Shown: piece by piece, positions 47,411-56,777 of the stretch
Layout of the letters: the number at the start of each line of letters is the position of its first letter
Numbering within the stretch: the first letter of the stretch is position 1
Assembly: GCF_003048535.1 (NCBI RefSeq)
Contig: NZ_PIRQ01000001.1
Coordinates: 186,001 to 250,000, forward strand
Direction of reading: 5' to 3'
DNA: 64,000 nt
Source: Campylobacter concisus
GTDB taxonomy: Bacteria > Campylobacterota > Campylobacteria > Campylobacterales > Campylobacteraceae
Notes under the pieces: generated by a model
Told to the model about the DNA's origin: nothing
Seen by the model: the letters and a program-made list of their open reading frames with translations, nothing else
Database searches by the model: none
Translations under genes and position numbers: made by a program

Positions 47411-49507
47411 ATGAAGTTTAGTATACTTGCTTCATCACTGATCTTTAGCTCGCTGTGGGCTTTAGATACAAATAACAGTGATTATTCAGTTGTTTTACCA
47501 ACTATCGAGGTGGAAGGTATCTCGGAGCAAAATACCCTAAAAGGTTATATCGCGTATGATAGTGCGGATATCAATAGAAATGGACTCAGTAACAAAGAGA
47601 CGCCACAAACTATCGAAAATATAGATATACAAAAGAATAGAAACTACGGCACAAATGATCTTTCAAGTATCCTAGAAGGAAATGCTGGTATTGATGCAGG
47701 CTATGATATGAGAGGCGAGAGCATCAAGATAAGAGGCTTTAGTGTTGATGGTGGCGATATATATAGAGATGGCGTTAGAGACTCTGGTCAGATAAGACGC
47801 AGTACAGCAAATGTTGAGAGAGTTGAAATTTTAAAAGGACCAGCTTCGATCTTATATGGAAGAAGCGATGGCGGCGCGGTTGTAAATCTAGTTAGTAAGA
47901 AGGCAAATTTTATGCCTGTTTATAAGCTCTCAGGAAGAGTTGGCAGCTGGAGTAGATATGGTGGTGGTATCGATATAAATCACGTAGTAAATAATCAATT
48001 AGCTGCAAGACTAACGACTGATATGGAGCGTGGAAAATCATGGAGAGATGGTATAAAATATAAAAATTTTATGATAAGTCCAAGTATTATTGTGACAAAT
48101 GATGGTGGAACGGTGAGCTTTGAGGCGCAATACACATATGATAATGCTTGGCGTGTACCTGATAGAATGCCAACAAAAAGTGTCTATGATAAACTTGGTA
48201 TCGATTATACAAAGGGATTTTCTCACGATGGAGACTTTGTTGAAGATAAGCTTCATTTCTTTCGTACTGAGCTAAATGCAGAGTTAGTAAAGGACATGAA
48301 TTTAAAATGGGTTTTTGGTTATAGAAAAGCTAGTCAAAATTTTGACCATTATTTTAGTGGTACCATAATGCCTGGAAATAGACTAAAGCAAAACTATGCT
48401 AAACAACAAACTGATAACGACACACTCTCAAATGCCATAACACTTACAAAAGAGCTTGAATTTACAAGATTTAAGCATAATCTTACTTTTGGATATGACA
48501 ACAGCGTAGAAACTCGCCATCCGAGGCTTTGGTTTGATAGTGCAAAAAATGTAACTATAAATCCATATGCATCAAGATCAAGTTGGGGTAGTGTGGGCTA
48601 CATACCACTTAATACTGATAATAAGCATAAAGCTATAAATAATGGAGTGTTTTTAGAAGATCTAATAAGCTTAGATGACAAATATAGGCTACTTATTGGT
48701 GGAAGGTTTGACTTTTATAAGTTTAAAACAAGAAATATTGCAGATATGACAAATAGCTACAAAGGGCACTCTTTTAGTCCAAGAGTTGGCTTGCTGTGGG
48801 ACTTTTTGCCAGAACATACCGCATACGCCTCATACTCAAAGAGCTTTGCACCTTATGGTGGTCGCGGAAATATAGGTATAAGTATAGGCGATACAACAAT
48901 GCTTGATCTAAAACCGCAGAATAACGAGCAATATGAAATCGGCTTAAAAAGCACATGGGCTGATAATAGATTTAGCTCAAACCTAGCGATATTTCAGATC
49001 GAGCATAACAATATAAGATATAGACCAGATCCTATAAATGATCCATATACTTGGGCACAGCGTGGCAAAGAGCGAAGTCGTGGTATAGAGCTAAATATCT
49101 TGGGTAAAATTTATGAAAATTTATATCTAAGAAGCTCTCTTGGATATATGAGATCCATTATCGCAAGTGATAAATCAAATCCATTAAACGAAAAACTTAG
49201 TCTAAATAATACAACCAACTGGCAGGGCAATGTTTTTTTAAGATATGCTAAAAACGACAAATGGTATGTCGAAAGTGGCGTAACAGGATACTCTAAACGA
49301 TATAGCTACCGCACAAGCAATGGTAGAGTCATAGACGAACATCTTCCTGGTTTTGCTAGATTTGATGCAAGTGCTGGATATAACTTTAACGAACATGCTC
49401 AAATAACATTAGCAATAAACAATATCCTAAATAAAAAATACTGGCGTTCTGATTCAAGACCTGGCGATGGGAGATCGTTTATGCTAAATATGCACTACAC
49501 TTTTTAA
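47411..49507 (+). CDS. TonB-dependent siderophore receptor
   Basis: 698-aa outer-membrane receptor with signal peptide, an intact plug (about residues 58-165: ETPQTIENIDIQKNR, ILEGNAGIDAGYDMRGESIK, VERVEILKGPASILYGRSDG) and a 22-strand-type barrel ending in NMHYTF. The plug sequence is of the ferrichrome/coprogen-receptor (FhuA-like) group. No ABC or TonB genes lie beside it; only a broken ABC gene is upstream on the other strand. Likely iron-regulated, but no certain Fur box was seen. GATAT-AGA-ATATC lies 28 bases before the start. Confidence 0.9.
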   Translation: MKFSILASSLIFSSLWALDTNNSDYSVVLPTIEVEGISEQNTLKGYIAYDSADINRNGLSNKETPQTIENIDIQKNRNYGTNDLSSILEGNAGIDAGYDMRGESIKIRGFSVDGGDIYRDGVRDSGQIRRSTANVERVEILKGPASILYGRSDGGAVVNLVSKKANFMPVYKLSGRVGSWSRYGGGIDINHVVNNQLAARLTTDMERGKSWRDGIKYKNFMISPSIIVTNDGGTVSFEAQYTYDNAWRVPDRMPTKSVYDKLGIDYTKGFSHDGDFVEDKLHFFRTELNAELVKDMNLKWVFGYRKASQNFDHYFSGTIMPGNRLKQNYAKQQTDNDTLSNAITLTKELEFTRFKHNLTFGYDNSVETRHPRLWFDSAKNVTINPYASRSSWGSVGYIPLNTDNKHKAINNGVFLEDLISLDDKYRLLIGGRFDFYKFKTRNIADMTNSYKGHSFSPRVGLLWDFLPEHTAYASYSKSFAPYGGRGNIGISIGDTTMLDLKPQNNEQYEIGLKSTWADNRFSSNLAIFQIEHNNIRYRPDPINDPYTWAQRGKERSRGIELNILGKIYENLYLRSSLGYMRSIIASDKSNPLNEKLSLNNTTNWQGNVFLRYAKNDKWYVESGVTGYSKRYSYRTSNGRVIDEHLPGFARFDASAGYNFNEHAQITLAINNILNKKYWRSDSRPGDGRSFMLNMHYTF

Positions 49508-49514
49508 CTAAAAT

Positions 49515-49550
49515 TTACACTGCCTTCTCTTTGGCGGTGTAATCTTTTGT
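49515..49550 (+). terminator. terminator after the siderophore receptor gene
   Basis: TTACACTGCC pairs with GGCGGTGTAA (one T-G wobble) around an eight-base loop; followed by TCTTTTG. Confidence 0.8.
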
Positions 49551-49566
49551 CATGTGAAATTTGGAG

Positions 49567-49595
49567 AAATTTAGCCACCAAGGATGGCTAAATTT
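49567..49595 (-). terminator. hairpin after the SurA-like gene
   Basis: AAATTTAGCCA pairs with TGGCTAAATTT across seven bases, just beyond the minus-strand stop. T-run is short. Confidence 0.55.
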
Positions 49596-49599
49596 GAAG

Positions 49600-50430
49600 T
49601 TATCTTAAAATTTGAATCTTTGCTTTTGCGCGGAGTTTATCAAAATAATCAGCCATAAGTTTTTCTTGCTCACCTTGATAAAGCTCGTTTATAACATTAT
49701 CCTTAACATCTGCAAAGCTTGGAGTGTATGAGCCGATCTTCTCTTTTACTAAAAACATATCAAAGCTGTCAGGCCCTTGCAAAGGCTGTGTGTAGTCACC
49801 GTTATTTGTGCTTGAGATGATCGCAGCAAGCCTTGGATCTATGCTTTGATAGTCCAAACTAACCTCTTGTGTTTGCACGCCGTCTAGTAGCTTCGGACTT
49901 GTCTTTTGAGCCTCAAGTAGCTCAGGATCTTTTGCTCTATAAACTACGACTCTAGCAGTGCTAAAGACCTTAAATTTATCAGGATTAGCATCAAAATACA
50001 TCTTTGCTTTTTGCTCATTTACATTTTTGCCAGCTTCAGCCAAGATGCTTTTATAAAGCTTTTCTTGAAGCATCTTTTTTTCTATATTGTTTTTAAACTC
50101 CAAAAAGTCCATGCCTTGAGCTTGGATAGAGCTTCTAAACTGCGAATTTGTCATGCCATTTTGCTTTGCGATCGATTCGATTCTATCGTTTAGCTCAAAT
50201 GGCGTTACGCTAATGTTTAAATTTTTTATCTGAGCATCTTCGAGTCTATCTCTTATGAGTAAATTTAAAGCATCTTGTTCACTGGCTCTTAGCTGCTCTT
50301 TCAAGCTATAAACTTCATAAAGCGTGATTGGTTCGTTCTCTACAATAGCTGCGATACCGTTTATCATCTGAGCCGAATATAAATTTAAAGCACTTAGCAT
50401 GCCAGCAGCCAAAAAGAGCAATTTTTTCAT
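49600..50430 (-). CDS. SurA-like periplasmic chaperone/peptidyl-prolyl isomerase
   Basis: 276-aa secreted protein. Start ATG 50430 gives MKKLLFLAAGMLSALNLYSA as signal peptide; an upstream in-frame start is inside the gltX promoter region. The N-terminal SurA chaperone domain begins QMINGIAAIVENEPITLYEV and a divergent parvulin-like region follows. Homologous to Cj1289, which folds outer-membrane proteins, and in the same position next to gltX. Confidence 0.85.
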   Translation of the reverse strand: MKKLLFLAAGMLSALNLYSAQMINGIAAIVENEPITLYEVYSLKEQLRASEQDALNLLIRDRLEDAQIKNLNISVTPFELNDRIESIAKQNGMTNSQFRSSIQAQGMDFLEFKNNIEKKMLQEKLYKSILAEAGKNVNEQKAKMYFDANPDKFKVFSTARVVVYRAKDPELLEAQKTSPKLLDGVQTQEVSLDYQSIDPRLAAIISSTNNGDYTQPLQGPDSFDMFLVKEKIGSYTPSFADVKDNVINELYQGEQEKLMADYFDKLRAKAKIQILR

Positions 50431-50460
50431 AATAAAACCTTTATTTAAGTATTTAGTAAA

Positions 50461-50466
50461 TATAAT
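50461..50466 (+). promoter_or_regulatory. -10 element for gltX
   Basis: Perfect TATAAT 35 bases before the gltX ATG, in the divergent region with the SurA-like gene. Confidence 0.5.
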
Positions 50467-50500
50467 TTTGGGCAATTATAACATAAAAATAAGGCACAAA

Positions 50501-51880
50501 ATGATAGTTACTAGATTTGCTCCGTCGCCTACTGGATATCTACATATAGGCGGACTTAGGACAGCCCTTTATAATTATTTATACGCAAGAGCTAATAATG
50601 GAAAATTTTTACTTCGCATCGAAGATACTGATTTAAAACGAAACTCAGAAGAGGCCACGCAAGCCATAAAAGAAGCGTTTGCTTGGTGCAAGCTAGATCA
50701 CGACGGCGAAGTGACATATCAATCAAAAAGATTTGATCTTTACAAAGAGTATGTTAAAAAACTACTTGAAGAAGGCAAAGCATATAAATGCTATATGAGC
50801 AAGGACGAGCTTGAAGAGCTTAGAGCTAGCCAAGAGGCAAGAAAAGAGCGTCCAAAATATGATAATAGATATAGAGATTTTGCTGGCACGCCTCCAGCTG
50901 GCATCGAGCCAGTCATCCGTATCAAAGCCCCACTTAGCGGTGAGATCATCATACATGATGGCATAAAGGGCGAGGTTAAATTTAAGGTTGAAGACATATT
51001 AGACGACTTCATCATCGCAAGAAGCGACGGCACACCGACCTATAACTTCACAGTTGTGATAGATGACGCACTAATGGGTGTAACAGACGTCATCCGCGGC
51101 GATGATCACCTCTCAAATACCCCAAAACAGATCGTTCTTTACGAGGCACTTGGCTTTAAGGTGCCAAAATTTTATCACGTCGCTATGATAAACGGAGAGG
51201 ATGGCAAAAAGCTTAGCAAAAGGCACGGCGCAACCGATGTTATGGAGTATAAAAAGATGGGCTATTTGCCTGAAGCACTCTTAAATTTTCTCGTTCGTCT
51301 TGGCTGGAGCCACGGCGATGATGAGATTTTTACTATTGAGGATATGCTTAAATACTTTAATCCAAACGACATCAACAAAAGCTCAAGCACCTATAACGCT
51401 CAAAAGCTTGACTGGCTAAATTCTCACTACATTAAGACTTTGCCTTACGAGAGGCTAGCGCACGATATGCTTGAGTTTGGTGTGGATTTTAAGGCTTTGG
51501 TAAAGGGTGAGCTACTACTAAATTCGCTCCGTGAGAGATCAAAGACATTAATTGAAATGGCAAATAGCGCAAACGCGATAATCAACGCTCCAAAAAGCTA
51601 TGATGAGAAAGCTTGGGCTAAATTTATAAATGAAAATAGCAAAGAAATTTTGGCTAAATTTGCTCAAATTTTAGATCGTGACCTTGACGCAAAGGGCTAC
51701 GAGGAGCTAACAAATAAATTTTTAGAGCAAAATGGCTTAAAGCTAAAAGACCTAGCTCAGGCCTTAAGGATAGCGCTAACTGGCTCAAGCGTGAGCCCAA
51801 GCATATTTGAGGTGCTTGAAGTAGTAGGCAGTAGCGAGACGAAAAATAGAATACAAAATTTATTAAAGGAAGAAAAATGA
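50501..51880 (+). CDS. gltX: glutamyl-tRNA synthetase
   Basis: 459-aa class I synthetase. Starts at [18 protein letters not shown] with the HIGH-type motif HIGG and has KLSKRHGA (KMSKS type) in the middle, then an all-helical anticodon domain. An in-frame ATG 102 bases upstream overlaps the divergent SurA-like gene and is not used. Campylobacter has two GltX proteins, one able to charge tRNA-Gln; this one cannot be assigned from sequence alone. Overlaps the malic enzyme gene by four bases. Confidence 0.95.
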   Translation: MIVTRFAPSPTGYLHIGGLRTALYNYLYARANNGKFLLRIEDTDLKRNSEEATQAIKEAFAWCKLDHDGEVTYQSKRFDLYKEYVKKLLEEGKAYKCYMSKDELEELRASQEARKERPKYDNRYRDFAGTPPAGIEPVIRIKAPLSGEIIIHDGIKGEVKFKVEDILDDFIIARSDGTPTYNFTVVIDDALMGVTDVIRGDDHLSNTPKQIVLYEALGFKVPKFYHVAMINGEDGKKLSKRHGATDVMEYKKMGYLPEALLNFLVRLGWSHGDDEIFTIEDMLKYFNPNDINKSSSTYNAQKLDWLNSHYIKTLPYERLAHDMLEFGVDFKALVKGELLLNSLRERSKTLIEMANSANAIINAPKSYDEKAWAKFINENSKEILAKFAQILDRDLDAKGYEELTNKFLEQNGLKLKDLAQALRIALTGSSVSPSIFEVLEVVGSSETKNRIQNLLKEEK

Positions 51881-53130
51881 CACATGTAACTAAAGAAGAA
51901 GCACTAAACTACCACATAGGCGGCAAGATCGAGATAAAGGTAAAGACGCCTTGCGAGACGTCAAGAGACCTTTCAATGGCCTATACGCCTGGCGTTGCAG
52001 AGCCTTGCAAAGAGATAGAAGCTGACAATGAGCTAGCTTATAAATATACAAATAAAGCAAATCTGGTAGCCGTCATCACTGATGGCACAGCTGTTCTTGG
52101 ACTTGGCGACATCGGCGCCATCGCTGGTAAGCCAGTTATGGAAGGAAAGTCAGTCTTATTTAAAAAATTTGCAAATGTTGATGCCTTTGACATTGAGCTA
52201 GACGAGCACGATCCTGATAAGATCGTTGAGATTTGCAAGGCTCTTGCTCCAACATTTGGCGGCATAAATTTAGAAGATATCCGTGCTCCAAAGTGCTTTG
52301 AGATCGAAAGGAAGCTTCAAGAAGCAGTCGATATCCCAGTCATGCATGACGATCAGCACGGCACTGCGATGATAACAAGCGCTGGTATGATAAATGCGAT
52401 GGAAATTTCTGGTAAAGATATCTCTAAAATCAAAATTGTAGTTAGTGGTGCTGGTGCGGCTGGTATCGCTTGTGCGAAGATGTATAAAGCACTTGGTGCA
52501 AAACATATCGTGATGATAGATAGCAAAGGCGTAATTCACTCAAAAAGAACAGACCTTACACCTGAAAAGGTAGAATTTGCACTAGATACAGAGGACAGAA
52601 CTCTAGCTGATGCGATGAAGGGTGCTGATATGTTTTTAGGTCTTAGTAAGCCAGGAGTGCTTACAAAAGAGATGGTTGCATCTATGAATAAAGAGCCTAT
52701 AATTTTTGCTCTTGCAAATCCAGTGCCTGAAATTTATCCAGAGGACGTTGAGGCTGTAAGAAGTGACGTTATGATGGGCACAGGCAGAAGCGACTATCCT
52801 AACCAAGTAAATAACGTTCTAGGCTTTCCATTCATCTTTAGAGGCGCACTTGACGTTAGAGCTAAAAAGATCACTGAAAATATGAAAATGGCTGCAGCTA
52901 GAGCGCTTGCGCAGCTTGCAAAAGAGCCAGTGCCAGCTGAAGTTTTAAAAGCAAGTGGCGTTAGCGAGCTAAAATTTGGCAAAGAGTACATCATCCCAAA
53001 ACCATTTGACAAGCGCGTGCTAACAGCGGTCGCTCCAGCAGTTGCAAAAGCTGCAGTTGAAGATGGCGTAGCGAGAGTAAAAGATTTTGATGTTGAGGCT
53101 TACAAAGCCAAACTTGCAAAAGGATTTTAA
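51877..53130 (+). CDS. malic enzyme (NAD(P)-dependent malate dehydrogenase, decarboxylating)
   Basis: 417-aa short-type malic enzyme making pyruvate from malate. Catalytic Tyr lies in [11 protein letters not shown]; metal and substrate motifs are [20 protein letters not shown] and [12 protein letters not shown] fold [20 protein letters not shown]. Lacks the phosphotransacetylase tail of MaeB. Full length. Confidence 0.93.
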   Translation: MTHVTKEEALNYHIGGKIEIKVKTPCETSRDLSMAYTPGVAEPCKEIEADNELAYKYTNKANLVAVITDGTAVLGLGDIGAIAGKPVMEGKSVLFKKFANVDAFDIELDEHDPDKIVEICKALAPTFGGINLEDIRAPKCFEIERKLQEAVDIPVMHDDQHGTAMITSAGMINAMEISGKDISKIKIVVSGAGAAGIACAKMYKALGAKHIVMIDSKGVIHSKRTDLTPEKVEFALDTEDRTLADAMKGADMFLGLSKPGVLTKEMVASMNKEPIIFALANPVPEIYPEDVEAVRSDVMMGTGRSDYPNQVNNVLGFPFIFRGALDVRAKKITENMKMAAARALAQLAKEPVPAEVLKASGVSELKFGKEYIIPKPFDKRVLTAVAPAVAKAAVEDGVARVKDFDVEAYKAKLAKGF

Positions 53131-53133
53131 TCA

Positions 53134-53166
53134 AATTTAGCCCAAATTTTGGGCTAAATTCTTCTC
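53134..53166 (+). terminator. terminator after the malic enzyme gene
   Basis: AATTTAGCCCAAA, one T, TTTGGGCTAAATT: thirteen potential pairs directly after the stop, then CTTCTCTT. Confidence 0.8.
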
Positions 53167-53220
53167 TTGGCATTTTATAAAAGACAAACCTTGTAAAAAA
53201 AGTAAATTTAAGGACAAAAA

Positions 53221-53847
53221 ATGCAAAACGTGAAGCTCATCTCACACCCATTGATCGAGCATAAATTAACAATCTTACGTGATAAAAACACCCAGCCTTT
53301 TCAGTTTCGCATGCTAGTTGATGAGATCAGCTACCTTATGATCTTTGAGGCGACTAGAAATTTAAAGGTAAAAGATGTCAAAGTCCAAACACCAGTTGCG
53401 GTGGCAGACGCAAAAAGGCTTACTACAAAAGTGATGATATGCCCAATTTTAAGGGCTGCTCTTGGCATGCTTGATAGCGTTTTTACCATTATCCCAGATG
53501 CGAGTGTAGGTTTTTTGGGCTTTCAGCGAAATGAAGAGACAGCGCAGGCTGAGTTTTTTTACGCGAAGCTTCCAAAAGATGCAAAAGAGCGCATGGCGAT
53601 CATCATCGATCCTATGTTTGCAACTGGCGGCACAGCGATAGATGCGGTCAAATTCTTGCGTGAAAAGGGCGTTAAAGAGATCAAATTTATCTCTATCATC
53701 GCTGCACCTGAGGGGTTAAAGAGATTTAGTGGAATTTACCCAGATGTCGAGGTCTATACGGCATCGATTGATGAAAAACTAAACGAGAAAAACTACATCG
53801 TTCCAGGTCTTGGTGATGCTGGCGATAGAGTTTTTAACACGCTTTAA
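53221..53847 (+). CDS. upp: uracil phosphoribosyltransferase
   Basis: 208-aa salvage enzyme making UMP from uracil and PRPP. PRPP loop IIDPMFATGGTAIDAV (about 133-148) and the uracil-binding end YIVPGLGDAGDRVFNT are intact; MICPILRAALGMLDSV is also typical. Preceded by AAGGACAAAA. The barnase-like gene starts nine bases after its stop. Confidence 0.96.
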   Translation: MQNVKLISHPLIEHKLTILRDKNTQPFQFRMLVDEISYLMIFEATRNLKVKDVKVQTPVAVADAKRLTTKVMICPILRAALGMLDSVFTIIPDASVGFLGFQRNEETAQAEFFYAKLPKDAKERMAIIIDPMFATGGTAIDAVKFLREKGVKEIKFISIIAAPEGLKRFSGIYPDVEVYTASIDEKLNEKNYIVPGLGDAGDRVFNTL

Positions 53848-53856
53848 GGGCAAAAT

Positions 53857-54363
53857 TTGAATAAAAGACTTTTGCCAGCCTTAGTCGCCTTTATCATTGC
53901 TATTATTGTTGGTACTTTTTTCTTTTCAAATAATGGTAGTGAAGCAAATAAAAACGCTCAAATTTTACTTGAGCAACTAAACAAAGAGGGACAAAAGAGC
54001 CAGAGTCTCGCAGAAAACGGCTCATACACCTCAAAAGATGAGGTCGCTCTTTATATCTATAAATTTAACAAGCTACCAAAGAATTTCATAACCAAAAAAG
54101 AGGCACTTGATCTTGGCTGGGATGCAAAAAGTGGAAATTTATGGCAGATAAGCGGTGGCAAAAGCATTGGCGGAGATAGATTTTCAAACAGAGAAAAGAG
54201 GCTACCTGAAGCTGATGGTAGAAAGTGGTTTGAGTGCGATGTGAATTATAATGGCGGCAGGCGCGGCGCTGAGAGAATTTTATATTCAAACGACGGACTT
54301 ATCTACTACACGCCTGATCACTACGAGCATTTTTACCTGCTTTATGAGAAGAGGATGCAATGA
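53857..54363 (+). CDS. barnase-like ribonuclease with N-terminal membrane segment
   Basis: 168-aa protein: one hydrophobic segment (about residues 5-24) that is a signal anchor or signal peptide, then a full barnase fold. Matches to barnase: NFITKKEALDLGWDAKSGNL, GKSIGGDRFSNREKRLP and ERILYSNDGLIYYTPDHY. The catalytic residues of barnase (Glu73, Arg87, His102) correspond to E126, R140 and H155, all present. The start is TTG 53857 after AAGGGC. It overlaps the barstar gene by four bases, so enzyme and inhibitor are coupled. A periplasmic or secreted RNase used against competitors or invading RNA is possible. Confidence 0.88.
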   Translation: MNKRLLPALVAFIIAIIVGTFFFSNNGSEANKNAQILLEQLNKEGQKSQSLAENGSYTSKDEVALYIYKFNKLPKNFITKKEALDLGWDAKSGNLWQISGGKSIGGDRFSNREKRLPEADGRKWFECDVNYNGGRRGAERILYSNDGLIYYTPDHYEHFYLLYEKRMQ

Positions 54364-54632
54364 AAAGCGTGATCTTAGATGCCAAAAAGATGGCTGAAAA
54401 AGAGAAGATGCATGAGTATTTTGCTAATAAATTTGATCTGCCAGAGTACTACGGCAAAAATTTAGACGCGCTCTTTGACTCTCTTTGCGAGATAAATGAG
54501 CCAACGCTTATAAAGCTAAAAAATGAAAAATTTTTGGATGATAGTGCAAAAGAGAGCTTGACTCGGCTATTTCGCGATGTTTGCAACGAAAATGAGATGG
54601 TTAAATTTGAGCTTGTAAAAGATGAAAAATGA
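54360..54632 (+). CDS. barstar-like ribonuclease inhibitor
   Basis: 90-aa protein with the barstar signature DLPEYYGKNLDALFDSL (26-42). Barstar residues that plug the barnase active site, Tyr29, Asp35 and Asp39, correspond to Y30, D36 and D40. It protects the cytoplasm from the RNase encoded immediately upstream. Overlaps both the barnase gene and mqnA by four bases, an insertion of two genes between upp and mqnA relative to C. jejuni order as recalled. Confidence 0.9.
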   Translation: MKSVILDAKKMAEKEKMHEYFANKFDLPEYYGKNLDALFDSLCEINEPTLIKLKNEKFLDDSAKESLTRLFRDVCNENEMVKFELVKDEK

Positions 54633-55318
54633 TATTTGGAAAGATTGATTATCTAAATTTACTCCCATTTCACGTTTTTTTAAAATCAGCCCCACTAAGC
54701 TCTCAGATAAAAAAGGCGATCGAGTTTAAAAAGGGCGTGCCAAGTAAGCTAAATAGGGCGCTAAATGCTAGAAAGATCGACGCTGCGGTGATCTCAAGTA
54801 TAGCTAGTAAAAAGGCAAATTTAAAGAAGCTAAATTTTGGAATAGTCGCCAAAAACGATGTAAAAAGCGTGCTTGTGCGCAAAAACTCAGCCCCAAAGCC
54901 AGATCCTGCCTCTGCTAGCTCAAACGCCCTAGCCAAGGTGCTTCGTCTAAATGGCGAGGTGATCATAGGCGACAGGGCGCTAAAGGCATACTTAAGCGAG
55001 GGTAAAGAGTGCTTTTATGATCTTGGTAAAATTTGGCACGAAAAGACAAATTTGCCATTTGTTTTTGGTAGATTTTCTTACGTAAAAAATGGCTCGTTTT
55101 ACAAAAAACTGGTCGCAAAATTTCTACAAAAAAATGTAAAGATCCCAAACTATATCTTAGCCCAGTATGCTAAAAGTCGCGGCATAAGTGAGCAAGATAT
55201 CAAGTGGTATCTTAAATTTATAAGCTACAAAATAGGTCCAAAAGAGCAAAAATCACTCAGAAAATTTTTTAAAGAAAATAGATTATTAAAAGTAGCAAAA
55301 AGAATTAAATTTTTATAG
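54629..55318 (+). CDS. mqnA: chorismate dehydratase MqnA (futalosine menaquinone pathway)
   Basis: 229-aa member of the MqnA/MqnD family: starts MIFGKIDYLNLLPFHVFL and has GVPSKLNRALNARKIDAAVI and VIIGDRALKAYL. MqnA converts chorismate to 3-enolpyruvylbenzoate in the first step of the futalosine route to menaquinone, which Campylobacter uses. Family match is good; MqnA rather than MqnD is chosen from the N-terminal sequence. Ends in a hairpin shared with the next, convergent gene. Confidence 0.8.
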   Translation: MIFGKIDYLNLLPFHVFLKSAPLSSQIKKAIEFKKGVPSKLNRALNARKIDAAVISSIASKKANLKKLNFGIVAKNDVKSVLVRKNSAPKPDPASASSNALAKVLRLNGEVIIGDRALKAYLSEGKECFYDLGKIWHEKTNLPFVFGRFSYVKNGSFYKKLVAKFLQKNVKIPNYILAQYAKSRGISEQDIKWYLKFISYKIGPKEQKSLRKFFKENRLLKVAKRIKFL

Positions 55319-55350
55319 CTTCTTAGCAGCTGCCAAGAAGCTATAAAATT
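55314..55350. terminator. bidirectional terminator between mqnA and the Met/His-tailed gene
   Basis: TATAGCTTCTT and AAGAAGCTATA form an 11-pair stem overlapping the mqnA stop; AAAATTT follows on one side and TTTT precedes on the other. Confidence 0.75.
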
Positions 55351-55982
55351 TAGTGATGCATGTGCATATTAGTTGAGTTATCATCACTCATATTTTGCAT
55401 CATCATATTCATATGCATCTCACCCATATTTTGCATCATCTTGTGGTGATCGTGCATTGGCATATCTGCTGGCATGTTCATTGGCATATTCATATGCATA
55501 CCCATCTCACCGTTTTCAGCCTTGTAGCCAGTTATGGTAGGATCAACCATGCCAAATATCATTGCGACGTGTGCGACGATCAAGGCAAATATGAGTAGGA
55601 AAAAGTGAAGCTTTAGCTTTGCCTTTTCGCTTGCGTTTTTATAGATCAAATTTAGCTCTAAAAGCGCGATGCCAAGAAGTGGTATGACGCTGATGAGATA
55701 TGAGTAGACAGCGATGACATCGGCATATCCACGCCATTTTATACTTGGATAAATTTTTGCCATAAAATAGATCACAAGAGCTGTAAAATAGACCCCAAGC
55801 ACTATGCCAGCAAATTTGCCAACAGCCTTATAGCCAGCATTTTTACCGCTATCCATGTGATACATAGTGAGAAACTCCATCGCCACTAAAAGCTCCGTAA
55901 GCCCCACAGGTATCACCATGAAGAGGATTAGATTGTAAGGTTGATTGAGCGATAAAAGCTCCATGTAGTGTGTCATTACCAT
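55350..55982 (-). CDS. membrane protein with Met/His-rich tail (DUF6803-like)
   Basis: 210-aa protein with about four helices (roughly 18-40, 55-75, 88-112, 124-146) and a polar C-terminal tail. In the last 51 residues there are 19 Met and 8 His (for example MPMHDHHKMMQNMGEMHMN), the composition of copper-binding Mets motifs. The last part also has a DDNST sequon, suggesting the tail may face the periplasm. Probably copper handling, but not shown. Single gene. Confidence 0.65.
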   Translation of the reverse strand: MVMTHYMELLSLNQPYNLILFMVIPVGLTELLVAMEFLTMYHMDSGKNAGYKAVGKFAGIVLGVYFTALVIYFMAKIYPSIKWRGYADVIAVYSYLISVIPLLGIALLELNLIYKNASEKAKLKLHFFLLIFALIVAHVAMIFGMVDPTITGYKAENGEMGMHMNMPMNMPADMPMHDHHKMMQNMGEMHMNMMMQNMSDDNSTNMHMHH

Positions 55983-56063
55983 TGTAAGTCCTTTGTAAAA
56001 AATTTAAAGAAGATTAACGCCAAATTGCTAATAATTATAAAATATCAAGATAACAAATTTAAG

Positions 56064-56777
56064 CTAGTCTTTAAACTCGTGTGAGATGACTGGAGAAAAT
56101 TCTTCCCAATGAAGTTTGGTTTTGATTGTTGGCATCTTGCTTTGAAATGGTTCTTTCTTAAGTGCCGCCATAGCGACACTATCGCCTTTTGGCTTAGCTG
56201 GTGCTTCTACGTTTAGTATGGAGCGCTCAAGCTCGATGAAGTCTTTTAAAATGACTGTGTATGATTTAAAGAAATTTGCCTCTTTGTGAGCTGAGAGTAG
56301 CTGAGAAAACTCATCTACAAATAAATTTAAAGTTTCAGAAAATAGCTTATTGCTAATATTTTTTGCATCATCAAACTCATCTTTTAAAAATGTAGCCATC
56401 GCTAAAAATATAAATCCAACGTAGTCCTCGCTGTCTTTGCAAAGCTCGCTATCACGTCTATATGGGCTTAGTTTTAAACATTCAATAACCCTAAGCCTAG
56501 CTGCTCCGTTATCTCTGCCTTCTTCATAAAATGAAGCGCTTAAGGGGATATTTGTAAAGCCAAAAAGAACGTCATTTTGTTCTTTTGAAAATTCTTCAAA
56601 GCTAAATTTATCTAAATTTTTAAATGCAGCATCACTATCCTCGCTTAAAGGATTTGCGCTTAAGTATCTCAACTGCTCTTTCCACCTTGAAAATTTCTCA
56701 TCATTTGTGTAAAAAAACATAGGATATGCTAGAAATTCGTAAAAATATGATCTTGCTTTTATGATGTTTTTATCCAT
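56064..56777 (-). CDS. TorD-like chaperone for a molybdoenzyme, probably formate dehydrogenase
   Basis: 237-aa helical protein of the TorD/DmsD family: RSYFYEFLAYPMFFYTNDEK at the N-terminus, a central EEGRDNGAARLRVIECLKLS segment and a helical C-terminal part. Such chaperones bind Tat signal peptides of molybdoenzymes and keep them unfolded-competent for cofactor insertion. Overlaps the Fe-S gene by eight bases; both sit near selA-selB and fdhA. Confidence 0.75.
   Translation of the reverse strand: MDKNIIKARSYFYEFLAYPMFFYTNDEKFSRWKEQLRYLSANPLSEDSDAAFKNLDKFSFEEFSKEQNDVLFGFTNIPLSASFYEEGRDNGAARLRVIECLKLSPYRRDSELCKDSEDYVGFIFLAMATFLKDEFDDAKNISNKLFSETLNLFVDEFSQLLSAHKEANFFKSYTVILKDFIELERSILNVEAPAKPKGDSVAMAALKKEPFQSKMPTIKTKLHWEEFSPVISHEFKD

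Noticed and set aside
55395-55598. His-rich plus-strand reading frame opposite the Met/His-tailed gene
   Set aside because: It is the antisense reading of ATG/CAT repeats; the minus-strand gene has membrane helices and a terminator.
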